Part shown: positions 17,950 to 29,300 of the stretch, in pieces
Layout of the letters: every line of letters begins with the position of its first letter
Numbering within the stretch: position 1 is the stretch's first letter
NCBI RefSeq assembly: GCF_036898095.1
Contig: NC_090729.1
Span: 70,321,613-70,385,612, forward strand
Length of the DNA stretch: 64,000 nt
DNA from: Palaemon carinicauda
Taxonomy: Eukaryota > Arthropoda > Malacostraca > Decapoda > Palaemonidae
Direction: 5' to 3'
Notes under the pieces: model-generated
Database searches by the model: none
What the model was told of the DNA's origin: nothing
What the model saw: the letters and a program-made list of their open reading frames with translations, nothing else
Made by a program: the position numbers and the translations under genes

Positions 17950-20900
17950 ATGTCATATGTATGTGTACTGAAATGTGGAAAGACTTGTAAGTCCTCAGAT
18001 ACCATCAGCCAAGGAAAGTGGGAGTCTCTAGAGTCAAAGTTTAAAAGATGGTCAGGACTTGATAGGTATGGTGATATTTACAGCACCACTTCATGGCAAG
18101 ATGCGCCTGCAAATTATTACTTGCACCAAGGATGCTACATATCAATCTCATCTTCAGACAAGGTTGAAAAGTCTCAATGACGCAAACGGAACGAAAGTGA
18201 CATTGTTCCAAGTACAAGTCAAACATCAAAATCTAAAAGGCCAGCTCTGTGTGATGATGAGACAGAGGGACTATTGCCTGCTAAGCCCCTGCGTTCTTCT
18301 GTTGGTGGATCACTCATCGAGAAAACAAAATGTGTATGGTGTCTGAAGGGTGAGGACACAAAGCATCCAAACAGAGCAAAGGGCAAGATGTTCAGAATCA
18401 ACACACACTCAGCATGGCTCTCCTTCAAACGCCACACAATTTTGATAGAAGAGGAAGAGTTGCGGGATCGTCTCTCATGATTTGTCGAGTCCACATCAGC
18501 GCTGTCAGACCCTTTTGCAACAGACATTATGTATCACCATAACTGCTGAAAAAAGTATGTAAGCCACCTGAAGTTTGAACAAAGCAGAGGAATGGATCTT
18601 CAGAATGTGTCTATGTCAGAGGCGAACAATTTGTTCTTTAGACACATCATCTTTGCTGAGCATGAGATCCGTTTATAGCAGTCTCTTTTAGCAGACTACA
18701 AACGTATTGTCAGTGACTATGGTTATCCAGTGGGTGAAGTTAAGTTGTCCTACATTAAACGTCTGCTCCTAAATGAGTATCAGGACAAAATTGGTTTCCA
18801 AGAAGGAAATGCAAAGAACAAAAGTCAATGGGTGTATGACATTGCAGGAGGGTGGGACTATACTGAGGCTGCTATGTTGTCCCTTGGCATCACTGATGAG
18901 CAGCTCATTCAAAACCTAGCACCACACCTGTCAAAGAAGATCAAAGACACATCTACTGTCCCATGTCCACCTCGCATTGGCCATCTCAAAGAAGCTGAAG
19001 AGGTATGTGAGCAACTACTGCAGTTGTTGACTTTGTTAAAACAACCTACAAGAAAAACTGTTGATCTCAGTCCTGCCACATTCAGCCTGGCCTCCATAAT
19101 CACCTACCACCTTAATGGACAGCGCACCTCAACTGCAGTTAACCTTGGCCTCACTGTTCATGGTATGACAAGAAATAAAGACCTGGTGGACACACTTCAC
19201 AAGAGTGGTGTCTGCATCAGCTATTCAGAAGCAGTTGTTCTCTAAGATCACTGGGCACTTAAGGATGTTGAGGTGTCAGGCACCTGCCCACCAGAGATCG
19301 CAGATAGCAAGCCGGCCGTTGTCATTGTTGACAACGACGACTTCAAGTTGGATACTATGACAGTCAGTGCAGCAGGCGCTCACAGAGCTAATGTCATGTT
19401 CGTGCAGCCAGAAAGCTACGAAAGGAAACCAGATGAAGTGCCTTTTGCCAGGCTTGCCAAGAAGCTGATCTCTGAACAGCTAACAAGAAAGTGTGGAGAG
19501 ATCACACATGTTCAACAATACAGATGGCCCCCTGGCAGTACCAGCGAGCCACCAATTCGTGCCTAGGTAAACCCACCAGTGAATGGCACAGCTCCGCAAT
19601 GTGTTCGCTCTGTTATACATGCATTGTTTCACACCAACAATGATGGTACAAGACCCCTACCACATGATCAATGAGTTCCAGCATACAGTGGTACCCAATT
19701 CTGCTGCTGTCCACCACCCAACAAGAACAAGGCCTACTTTCACACCACCTATGATGAACCCCCAAGCAAATCAGTGGTACATGATATCATGACAAAGATA
19801 GTGGAAACAATGCGCAAGAAGAATATCCTATACTTCTTTCTCGTTTGAGATCTGCCCACCTATAAGACAATTGTCCAACTCAAGGCAGAGAATCTAGAAT
19901 TGTTTAAGAATATCACCCCAATCATTGGTGCTTTCCACCAGCAGATGTCGTACATGCATGCTATATATAAGAGATTCAAGGGCTCTGGGATGGCAGACAC
20001 TCTGGTATCAGCAGGAGTTGTGCTGGATGGATCTGTGGACCAAGCACTACAAGGCAAACATTACAGGCGTGGTGTGTGCTCCATCATGGCTTGGAAAGAG
20101 GCTCGCATCCACCTTTGGCTAAGAGACATTCTTGAGCATGAGGAACTGTCAGAAAATGTGAAAGAGAAGCTGGACATTCTGCGTAATGCACTTACCGAAA
20201 CACAAGAGGCACTTCACGAAGCTCACTCTGACCTTGAAAATGATGATGACATGAAGACTTTGATCAACAGAGTTTATGAGAAACCTGGTACCGACATGGG
20301 GGACTTTTGGCTTTCGTTCATAGAGATGTCAGACCCTCTTGTACAGAATCTTGGTGCGTGCCATGCCAGAAATGGACAAGAGTACATATCCTCAACATAC
20401 AACATGTTGCCTGGACTGATGGCATACAACAACCATGATTATGGAAGGTGGCTGCCAGATTACTTGGCAATGTTATCCTCTTTATCAAATGAGCTAAAGG
20501 AATTCTTTAACAATCCCTTTGCCCAGTCTATGACAGGTCCACCCTACTCCTGTCAACCACATGACCTCTGGATCGAAACAACCATGAATCTGAACTCTTA
20601 AGTTGAAACAAGGATGGCTTTGCCTTTTGCAAAACGAGAAGCAACTGTTCTTTACAATAAGGAATGTAAACAATATGGCTAGAGTGAAGGCTGCAGTAAA
20701 GCAGAATGTCAAATGTGAGCGTCACAACAGGAAACATGGCAAGTGTCAACCAGCGAGGATGAAGAAGGATGAACAAACAGTTCAGGATCTACAGCACTGC
20801 ATGAAAGAATTTAGCGCTGAACCATTTGATAACTCATCACCTTCACTGAAGTCACTGCAGTCTGGTCTGGTTGCTTCTCCACAGCTAGTACAAGATTTCA

Positions 20901-22443
20901 ACACTGCTTTTCAAGATGGCCAAGATCAGGTTGAAACTCTAATGAACGAGCGAGTATTCACGAAGACACAGCCTCTCACTGCAACCATCCACAAGAATAA
21001 AAGGCAAAGCTTTGCCAGTGAACAGATTTGTGCACCAGCAGGTACGCCTATGAAAATGGCTCAGATGGAGAGGTCGGGTCTGGCAGCCCTGGTGGACCTT
21101 ACAGAAGGATCAGGCATGCTCCCACTTGAGTCAGCCCTTGAGGGGAGAGTGACTGAGGAGTGCTTGTCTCTGTGCAATGCAGATGGGTCAATGCACAAAA
21201 CAATGAAGAGCAAGCTCTTGGATCAGTTTAACCTTGACCCAGTTGTTCAAGAACCAGAAAACTACATCAGCATTGTCGACGTGGGTATGGTCTGGTGGCT
21301 AACCACTCCCCCACCCGAGGACCATGAGGCAAAGACGCGAGATGGCTCAAAGCACTGCTGGAAGGACTATCTAGAAAAGATCTGCAAGATAATTTTTTCA
21401 TGCCATGCCAATTAAAGCCCTTACATCATTCTTATCAACGACAAGTATGACCTTCCTTTCAGCATCAAGGATGATGAGCACGATCGAAGGGCAGCAAAAC
21501 ATGCACAATTTCCAAACGTTTTTCCGAAGCCCACAGACCAACTGATGGTCAGATCAGGGAACAAGATCAGACTGCAAAAGTTCCTCAGGGAACAGCTGAA
21601 AGCACAAGCTTCTATGATGTTTTGTGGAATAATCTACCGTGAGGGAGAAAGAGCAACCAATATGAGCACCGGTGTGGCAAACACAGACTTTATTTTCAGA
21701 CATCCAGAGGCTGAAACAATGATGTTCTCTGCCTATGCCAAGCTTAGGACGGGGAACTTTAATGGGGCAGTTGTACTTGACAGTGAAGATACAGATGTGT
21801 ACCTTCAAGCAGCATATCTCTCACAGCAACTCCCTGGTGATCTACTTATCAAACGCAAGCATGACTTTATCAACTGCCGTGACATGCTACCAGAAGAAGT
21901 CTCACAGATCATCATCCCTCTCCATGTGGACACTGGCAGTGATCATACGTCAGGGTTCTATGGCCATGGAAAGCAGAGGGTGATGGAGACGATGATCTCT
22001 GATCCTGAGGCGAGAAAGCTCCTGGGACGAATTGGTAAAAGCTATGACTTGGAGGATAGTATCAGAGCTGATATGAAGACCTTTGTACTGTCCTGTATCT
22101 ATAGTGAAAGTGCAGATGCTACTTGTGGGCAAGCAAGGGCTTCCAAGTGGCAAAAACTGAAGAAGAGGAGTATGATCCGCCTCCCACCTGATGACGACTC
22201 CTTGAATCCTCATGTTGAAAGGACAAACTATATATATATATATATTGCCAACTACACTACAGCTTGTTTGACCATCCATCCCCTATTGGTCATGGCTGGG
22301 AACTTGAGAATGGAAAATGCCGACCAGTACGCTACACACAACCCCCCTTGCCCCAACAGCTCATGCTTCCTGACTCCTCAGGGGAAAGTGAATCTGACAG
22401 TGAGATGAGTGAGTCTGGGGATTCAACAGATTTAGAAGTATAA
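17950..22443 (+). pseudogene. Large transposase-like protein with C-terminal FEN1/XPG-like domain
   Basis: One coding region of about 1,490 codons is read in one frame to about 20598, then another to about 22230, then back. Nine in-frame stops (18178, 18478, 18547, 18676, 19243, 19564, 19672, 19846, 21413) and two frame changes show it is dead; the second coincides with a (TA)n expansion at 22229-22245. Features in order: Cys-rich N-terminus (VLKCGKTC ... HQGC), CVWCLKG segment, acidic motif VVIVDNDDF near 19320, DLPTYKTIVQLKAE near 19850, FHQQMSYMHAIYKRFKGSG and HYRRGV near 19930-20070, and ARNGQEYISS near 20370. The C-terminus has VVLDSEDTDVYLQAA (21770) and TGSDHTSGFYGHGKQ (21935), resembling the FEN1/XPG metal-binding and GxGK regions. 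A DDE assignment for the central acidic motifs is inference. Confidence 0.65.
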
Positions 22444-22689
22444 AAGTCCCATGATTGACATAGAACAATTGATTCAGTGGTTTACATTTGCTAATCAATA
22501 TCAATTTATTTTATGACATTTCCTTATGTTTCAACATGTTTCAACCAGTAACCTTGGTTTTGTTGTAAAGTGATTTTTGTGTCTTTACTTTTACTTCTAT
22601 CATTGATAAAATAATTCATCACAAAAAAAACTTTCATTACAACCTACTTTTAAAGGTCTCTAATTACTTAGCAAAATTGAACGTTTGGT

Positions 22690-23011
22690 GCTCAAAATCG
22701 GCGGTCATAGTGAATTTGAATATGAAAAATAGGTCAAATCAATAAAATAACATAAAAAAATTAATTTCCCATGCCAAATAACTCCATAAAACATATTATG
22801 TACAGCGCTCAAAGCCAAACCACGAAAAAGTTAATTTTTTGAACTGGCGACGTCGGCCATTTTTTAATTCAAGGGTCTAGAAATATGCCCACACTTTTGG
22901 CAGTGGCATGGGGGCTAAATTTCTTTTTTTTATCCCTCCACAAAGTCAAATCCAATGAGAAAAGTACCTCCACTCTCAGTGTTCACGGAACTTATGAAAA
23001 TGACCCAACTA
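22690..23011 (+). repeat. Right TIR of the 5.5 kb element
   Basis: This is the inverted partner of 17525-17845 and ends in GACCCAACTA next to the (TA)n tract. Confidence 0.88.
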
Positions 23012-23245
<234 letters not shown>

Positions 23246-23541
23246 GTAATACCTCAACATACAAGTGTTTCAACATACAAGAAATTTAATATACGAGGAA
23301 AGTTTCGAGCAAATTTTTGCCCCGAGATACGAGACAAATTTGAGATACAAGGATATGAGACGTTTCCCTAGGCAGCCGCTAGGTGGCCGAGTGTGCGAGA
23401 GGCTGCTCACGAGGACAGCATCGCTTGCTCTTTCACGTCAGATCTCTGTCGCGTAAAGTTATCTCCGACTATTGGCCATAGTGTTTGCATTTTTTTTACA
23501 TGTTTTTTGCATTAATCAGCACAGAATTAAGTGAATAAGCA

Positions 23542-25128
23542 ATGGGTCCAAAGCAAACGAGTGCAAACAATGGTAGTGAAAAGAAAAAATGTATGATGAC
23601 AATCGAGATAAAGCATGAATTAATAAAAAAACATGAGAGTGGTGTACGAGTGCTTGAGCTGGCTCGCCAATATGAGAGGAGTACATCAACAATATGTACC
23701 ATCCTCAAGCAGAAGGATGCTATAAAGAGCACCAAGCCTTCCAAAGGACTAACCATCCTTTCCAAGCTGCGCAGTGATATTCATGACGAGATGGAGAGGC
23801 TTCTTTTAATGTGGATAAAGGAGAAACAGTTGGTGGGAGATAGTGTGACCTAGACGATCACCTGTGAAAAGGCCAGCGGAATCTATGATGACTTGAAATG
23901 AAAACAAGCGGCTGAGAGAGTAGAGACTTTGACGCCAACGGAAACCTTCAAAGCCAGTCGTGGCTGGTTGGATAATTTCAAAAGGGGAAGCAGCAAGTTC
24001 CGACTCGAAACCCGTGGAGGACTACGTCAAAACCTTTGCCTCAGTTATCCCAGAACAAGGATATATCCCCTAACAAGTGTTCAACTGCGATGAAACTGGC
24101 CTTTTCTGGAAGAGGATGCCCAGGAGGACATTAATCACAGCAGAGAAGAAGAGACTACCGGGCCATAAACCCGTGAAGAACGGGTTAACTCTAGCCTTGT
24201 GTGCCAATGCCAGCGGTGACTGTAAGTTCGAGCCACTGCTGGTGTACCATTCAGAAAACCCACGTGCTTTCAAGAGCCACAGGATCTTGAAAGAAAAACT
24301 GCATGTGATGTGGCTCGGTAATGCTAAAGGTTGAGTTATGCGGCATTTCTTCACAGAATTGGTTAATCTGTGCTTTGGTCCGGCAGTCAAAAAATATTTG
24401 GCGGAGAAAAGCCTGCCAATGGTCTTCGACAATGCCCCTGGTCACTCTCCTGGTCTTGAAGAGGATATTCTTGATGAGTACAGGTTAATCAAGGTCCTTT
24501 ATCTCCCGCTCAACACCACTACACTCCTCCAGCCCATGGACCAACAAATAATTTCCAATTAAAAAACTATAAATGAAGCATTTGTTCAAGAAATGCTTCG
24601 ATGTCACAGACAACACCAATCTCACCCTTCGTGAATTTTGGAAGAAACATTTCAATATCGTCCATCCCTTAGAAATTATTGATAATGCATGGCAGGCTTA
24701 GTTCAGCATAGAAGAAATTTTGGCCAGCTTCCGTCACTGAGAGGTACTTTGAAGGGTTCGATACGCCAGACCCCGATGAACCGGAACCTATTGTGGTGTA
24801 TGAACTTGTGTCTCTTGGAAAGTCCATGGGGCTGGAGGTAGAAGAGGCAGACATGAACGACCTTGTCGAGGAGCATCAGGAAGAGCTCACAATACAGGAA
24901 TTGATCGAGCTCCAGGAGATGCAACATTCGGAGGTGTTGCAGGAGCTCAGTAGCGAGGAGGAGGTGGAAGAGGAGTACCGCCTTTCTACGAAGGAAATCA
25001 GACATGTTAGCGAAGTGGCAGGAGTTTTAGTGATTTTATGGAAAAGAGGCACCTGGACAAGTTGGCGTGTGTTTGTGCGTTGGCCTTTTGTGACGACACT
25101 TTTGTACGTCATTTTCGTAACATTTTAA
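23542..25128 (+). pseudogene. Tigger-like transposase (decayed)
   Basis: The N-terminal helix-turn-helix of CENP-B/Psq type is visible (IEIKHELIKKHESGVRV, LARQYERSTSTICTIL) with a premature stop at 23851. The DDE catalytic domain follows: FNCDETGLFWKRMPRRT near 24080 (first D), MVFDNAPGH near 24420 (second D), and TTLLQPMDQQIISN near 24520 (third D). In-frame stops (for example after NAKG at 24334) and frame changes disrupt it. A Glu-rich C-terminus (LVEEHQEELTIQELIEL) lies at 24793-25128. Active homologues cut and paste at TA dinucleotides. Confidence 0.85.
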
Positions 25129-25547
25129 GGGGAGACAAAAGCAAACATCCCTAGATAGGTTCCTTTTAAAAAGGCCAGCAAAAAGTGAAGGTGAAAGCAA
25201 GTAAAAAAGATTGGCAAAAAGAGCAAAGTCGTAAGAAGAAAAGTGAAAGAATGAAAATGAAAACAAAATTGAAATTAGATTTAGTGTATCATAAGATTAA
25301 CATTTATTTTTAAGTGGGTGTACAGTAAGCTAATTTCATTTAAGTTAAATTTAAAGTTTAAGTTATGTTACGTAGTGTTACAAAAGTGTAGTGTACCGAA
25401 CGTGTTGCCGTCAAGTCTCTCTCCTTCCCTTTCTCTCTCTCTCTCCTCCTCCGCACACACCGTCGTTAACCGCTACCGTCTATCTTGAAGGTAAGAACTC
25501 CATAACAATGTCACATTTAATTGCAGATCATAACCAGTACATAGGTA

Positions 25548-25885
25548 TTTTTGGGCTCAGGCCATGTCATCCTGATGGAAGGTTCCTATAAGTAGCTTCC
25601 TAAGGGATATTTGACTACAGTGATATTCCCAGAAAATTTACCTTTAGGTCTCCAGAATTCTAACTCCTGGCGCGAATATCCTTAAAATTTCTCCTAAGGA
25701 TATCGCATAAATCAGGGGATGTATATCTTGATACGGCACATAGCAATCTTCACCCCGATTAGCATTTTTGCTTCGAGGGGGAAAGTGGGAAAATTTGAAG
25801 GGGAGCCGATATCAAGGTTACCCTTCCTTCCTTACTACTACGAGTATCCAGATGGTGCTGTACGCCACTCCCACGCTTATTCCTA
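25548..25885 (+). repeat. Left inverted terminal repeat of DIRS E
   Basis: The repeat starts TTTTTGGGCTCAGGCC and is inverted relative to 52620-52997 (for example GGAACCTTCC and TCTCCAGAATTCTAACTCC on opposite strands). Confidence 0.8.
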
Positions 25886-26384
25886 TAAGTGTAGCGGTAT
25901 CGCTCGGTGATTTTCCCTGTTATGTCTCTCGTTATGCTTTGTTTTTTTTGCGGATATCATGCAATCTCCAGCCTCTTCTGCCTCTGGAAAGTTGAGTATT
26001 AGATCTTTACATTGTACAAATTTTAGCTCCTGCCTCACAGTGAAATTAGGTTAAATTGAGTGATGGAGCTTTGCCTTAACGAGAGGCCCCATGGGTGCTG
26101 TCGTTCATAATGCATGAGTTATTTAGTTAGCCTGAACGACTTTCCCAGTGTTAATAGCATGAATATTTCGAAGCTATTCAGTCTTCATTGCTAGGAAGTT
26201 ATTTATATTATGCCGATTGTATTCTTGATAGTTTCGGCGATTCAGGTAACCAAACCTTGGTCGTGCTAGGCTTCCTAGCCTATGCATTTTAGTTTACTTT
26301 CATGCATAATATAATAGACATTCCTAGTGTAATAGCAATTAAAAATGAAGCTATTTAGGCAATTTATACATGTAAGATATTCTG
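25886..26384 (+). other. DIRS E leader, first part (noncoding)
   Basis: There is no ORF worth calling. It is homologous to the copy D leader at about 34780-35130 (TTCTGGAAAGTTGAGTA, TTATTTAGTTAGCC, TAGTCTTCAT). It ends with ATTG, the target duplication of gypsy 2. Confidence 0.65.
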
Positions 26385-26388
26385 ATTG

Positions 26389-26720
26389 TGTAAGGACAGT
26401 GAGACGAGCTATTACCAACAACTGACAGTTTATTCAAATAGGTGTGAGAATATAATACAAGGTGCGGACGGAAATGTAGCATGTGCTGGCGCCAATCGTG
26501 CTTGAACCAACCGCCACAAAAAGTGTGTTTCTTCACACGTACAAATACTCGAAATATAAGTCAATGAAATAATGTAACAAAATGAGAAATACATGAAATT
26601 GTAGCTCTGAGGGAGCGGAACAAATATATACAATTAGCCACAGTGTGGCGAAAGGAGAATTCAAATGAATTGGAGAATTCGATGAGAATGCTGTAGGACG
26701 GAGGGAGCGATGTCCTTACA
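26389..26720 (-). repeat. LTR of gypsy 2 (3' LTR on element strand)
   Basis: The repeat is 332 bp, TGTAAGGACAGT to GATGTCCTTACA. It is bordered by ATTG on the left and, at 26725-26738, by a C-run that is the polypurine tract on the element strand. Confidence 0.93.
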
Positions 26721-27008
26721 AGTACTTCCCCCCCCCAAGACATCAGGCGGCGAAGAAGGCTGATGAGGCTAGTCTTCGTATCGTTTCGGGCGTCGGAGGG
26801 CTCCTCTTGTTTTTGAACGAAGGGGCGCGTCGGCGGTCGGCGTATGGATAGCTACCTCTCGCCGTTGTTTGTTGCTCTTCTACTCTTTTGGCGCCTTGTT
26901 TTGAGGTGGCACTCTGGGTCTGCCAGGTCCCGCGGAGGCAGTGTCGCTTCCTTCGAGAAACGCCGGTGTCGACCATAAGTCGACGGTTGGAGACGGTGTC
27001 TAGGATAT
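26721..27008 (-). pseudogene. Gypsy 2 internal 3' remnant with protease active site
   Basis: Read on the minus strand, the segment begins with VSNRRLMVDTGVSRR, an aspartic protease motif, and then diverges into basic low-complexity sequence to a stop near 26743. The polypurine tract follows directly. The gag side of this reading lies beyond DIRS C at 45725, so protease was interrupted by that insertion. No RT or integrase sequence remains. Confidence 0.65.
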
Positions 27009-27009
27009 A

Positions 27010-27395
27010 AAAAACAGATTTTGAGCGAAGCGAAAAATCTATTTTTGGGTGAGATAGCCATGACGTCCTGATGGAAGGTTCCTTCAGTAGCTTCCTAGGG
27101 TATATTTAACTACAGTGGATATTCCCAGAGAATTAAACTAAAGGTTATCACAGAATTCTAACTTCTGGTGCGAGTACCCTAAAGGTTTCCCTCTAGGATA
27201 TCGTATATCAACAGGGGACGCATGTATTAACACGCCACATAGCTATCTGTACCCCATATAGAGTTAACACTTCGATATGGAAAGGTGGAGAATAACTGGG
27301 GAGCCGTTCCACAGCTACACTCGTCTGTGGCTGCTTTTGGTACTCGAGACGTAAACAAACGGGCGCCATTGCTAAATGACGTCACGTCCGTCCTC
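27010..27395 (-). repeat. Right inverted terminal repeat of DIRS C
   Basis: It is inverted relative to 45373-45724 and starts AAAAAACAGATTTTGAGCG on the plus strand. The inner edge is approximate. Confidence 0.75.
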
Positions 27396-27481
27396 ATCCT
27401 GAGCCCAGCTTCTTGCTAATCTCCATGATACAGCAGGACAGGGCGGGGCCTGAAAGGCTGGACTAGAATAGACGGGAGGGT

Positions 27482-27573
27482 CCATCAGGACGTCATGGCT
27501 ATCTCACCCAAAAATAGATTTTTCGTTTCGCTCAAAATCCGTTTTTTGGGATCAAGCCATGACGTCCTGATGA
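27482..27573 (-). repeat. ICR of DIRS C
   Basis: The palindrome joins the two end sequences; the centre reads CCGTTTTTTGGGATCAAGCC on the plus strand, equal to right end plus left end. Confidence 0.82.
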
Positions 27574-28231
27574 AAGTGTACCAGAGAATTAATGTATCGT
27601 GGAAATTTTCCCCCTTTTTATGCAAGTGCCAAGGGCTTCAAATAGAGGTATGTAACATGTCCTTACTAGAGATTCCGTGAAGAACTAGCTTCCTGCCCCC
27701 CTGGCAGAGAAGTCCTGGTGGACCATACTAATATCTCGAAGCGATCATTGAAGAGCTACTCACCCTGCGGAGAGTTCGTGCAGGACTCGGAGACAAGACA
27801 TAAGGTTAATATTCGGGCAGGAATATTATCAAGCATAGGTAAGTGATTAACATTTACTACGCACATGTAATAAAATAGACATTTTATTTCAAAGATTGCA
27901 GATTATTGTGATAACAATTACAATAACAAATGTAAAGTTTATTTACAATAATAAAGAATAATGTACATAGAAAATAAAGACTTCAATCTTGAATCTGAAA
28001 AGAAATTTTACTTTTAGAAACACAAGTTCAAGAGGAACGTCAGTCTTTTTCAAAGAAAACACATCATGCCCTAGAGCATGTGGCACTCATGTAAAGTCTA
28101 TGACATTTCACCTTGGTAAGAACAGTCTATTAGAAACACTAAGTGTCCATGAAATCACTATGTATCACCACAGGGTCAACACAGGCACCCGGGGAGTTAC
28201 AGTCCCAAGTAACTCGCTGTTCTATGCAGAG
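27574..28231 (-). other. DIRS C 3' noncoding tail
   Basis: There is no gene. It is homologous to the tail of copy D (42958-43808) read in the opposite direction, with one copy of the unit that is duplicated in A and D. AATAAA-like signals appear on the minus strand near 27880. Confidence 0.65.
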
Positions 28232-29300
28232 TTAAACAGCAGGTTTCATAACACTACCTGCGGCTACCACGAAATGTTTAACTTCGTGCACTTGCTTTGC
28301 GTAGTGCTTGAAGAAAACGCGCGATGATCTCCATCCTGTGAAGCTCTTGAGGCTTTCGAAATCCATACTCTGGAAGAAGTTCAGAGAAGACGCGACTTTT
28401 CTAGGATCATAACCTGCGGGTGTACTGTCAGGATCCGCTCTGCGAATGAAGTAGGTGATTTTCGCTCTTAGTTGTTTCAGTGACAAGTCGCTATCCGATG
28501 TTTTTCCTTTGAAGAGTTGTCCTCCACTGAAGTCTGAAGCTCTTCGAAGATAGACCTTAAGACTCTCCACTGGGCATAGAGAGACATCTTCCTTCAGGGG
28601 CCAGATTCTCCAAGGGCCCCATCTTTTGGTGGGTAGTTCATTCTTTGCGAGAAACGTCGGATCAGGGAAGAGGGTAAGTTTTCCTGTATCTGTGAATAGG
28701 ATATGACCCTCTTCTCTTGATAATGCCACTATTTCACTGACTTGGGCTCCCGAGGCGAGAGCAAAAAGGAAGATAACTTTTTGAGTCAAGTCTTTTAGAG
28801 GGCACGAATCGTTGTCCAGGTTAGAGGCAAAATGGAGTACCTTGTCTAGGGACCAGGAAATAGGTTTTGGCGGAGGTGCTGGGCGTAGTCTAGCGCATGC
28901 CTTTGGTAGTTTATTGAAGATATCACTGGACAGATCAATCTGGAAGGCATACAGGAGTGGTCTAATCAAAGCCGATTTGCAGGTGGAAATCGTGTTGGCT
29001 GCTAGCCTTGTCCATGAAGGTGAATGAAGAAGGACATACAAAAATCAATGGTGATTTCCGTAGGATTTTTTGTCTTGACGAAAGAGACCCAATTTCTCCA
29101 GGAAGATTCGTATTGCCGTCTTGTAGATTCAGTCTTGTATTCCTCGAGGAAGTCTAAACTTTTCTTCGAGATTCCAAACCTTTTCTTTGCAGCTAAGGAG
29201 AGAAAATCATGAGATGAACGTCCCTGACTTTCAGTGATGAAGCGAAGACAGTCGACTTCTGTACTTGTTGAGAGAGAACTGGGCCCAGTAGGGGGATCAG
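28232..29300 (-). pseudogene. Tyrosine recombinase, copy C
   Basis: The N-terminal part (SLDFLEEYKTESTRRQYES) is in one frame. A one-base deletion near 29008 (GGCTAGCAG against GGCTTAGCAG in D) shifts into the frame that runs to the stop at 28232. As in copy A, the box I arginine is glutamine (ASGAQVSEIVAL), while DPRK and the KHYAK tyrosine remain; the AGHDP histidine is replaced (AGYDPRK). Two catalytic positions are therefore altered in addition to the frameshift. Confidence 0.8.

Larger units (their letters stand above)
17525..23011 (+). mobile_element. 5.5 kb TIR element with a DDE/FEN1-like gene (AcademX-like candidate)
   Basis: The two ends are inverted copies of about 300 bp (17525-17845 and 22690-23011) with outermost bases TAGTTGGGTCATTTTCA / complement. 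TA is the only flanking duplication I can see (17525-17526 and 23010-23011). The interior holds one long decayed gene (17950-22443) and no other content. Long inverted ends around a single gene indicate a cut-and-paste DNA transposon. The C-terminal FEN1/XPG-like fold recalls Academ elements that encode an XPG nuclease, but I could not confirm the superfamily. Confidence 0.75.
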
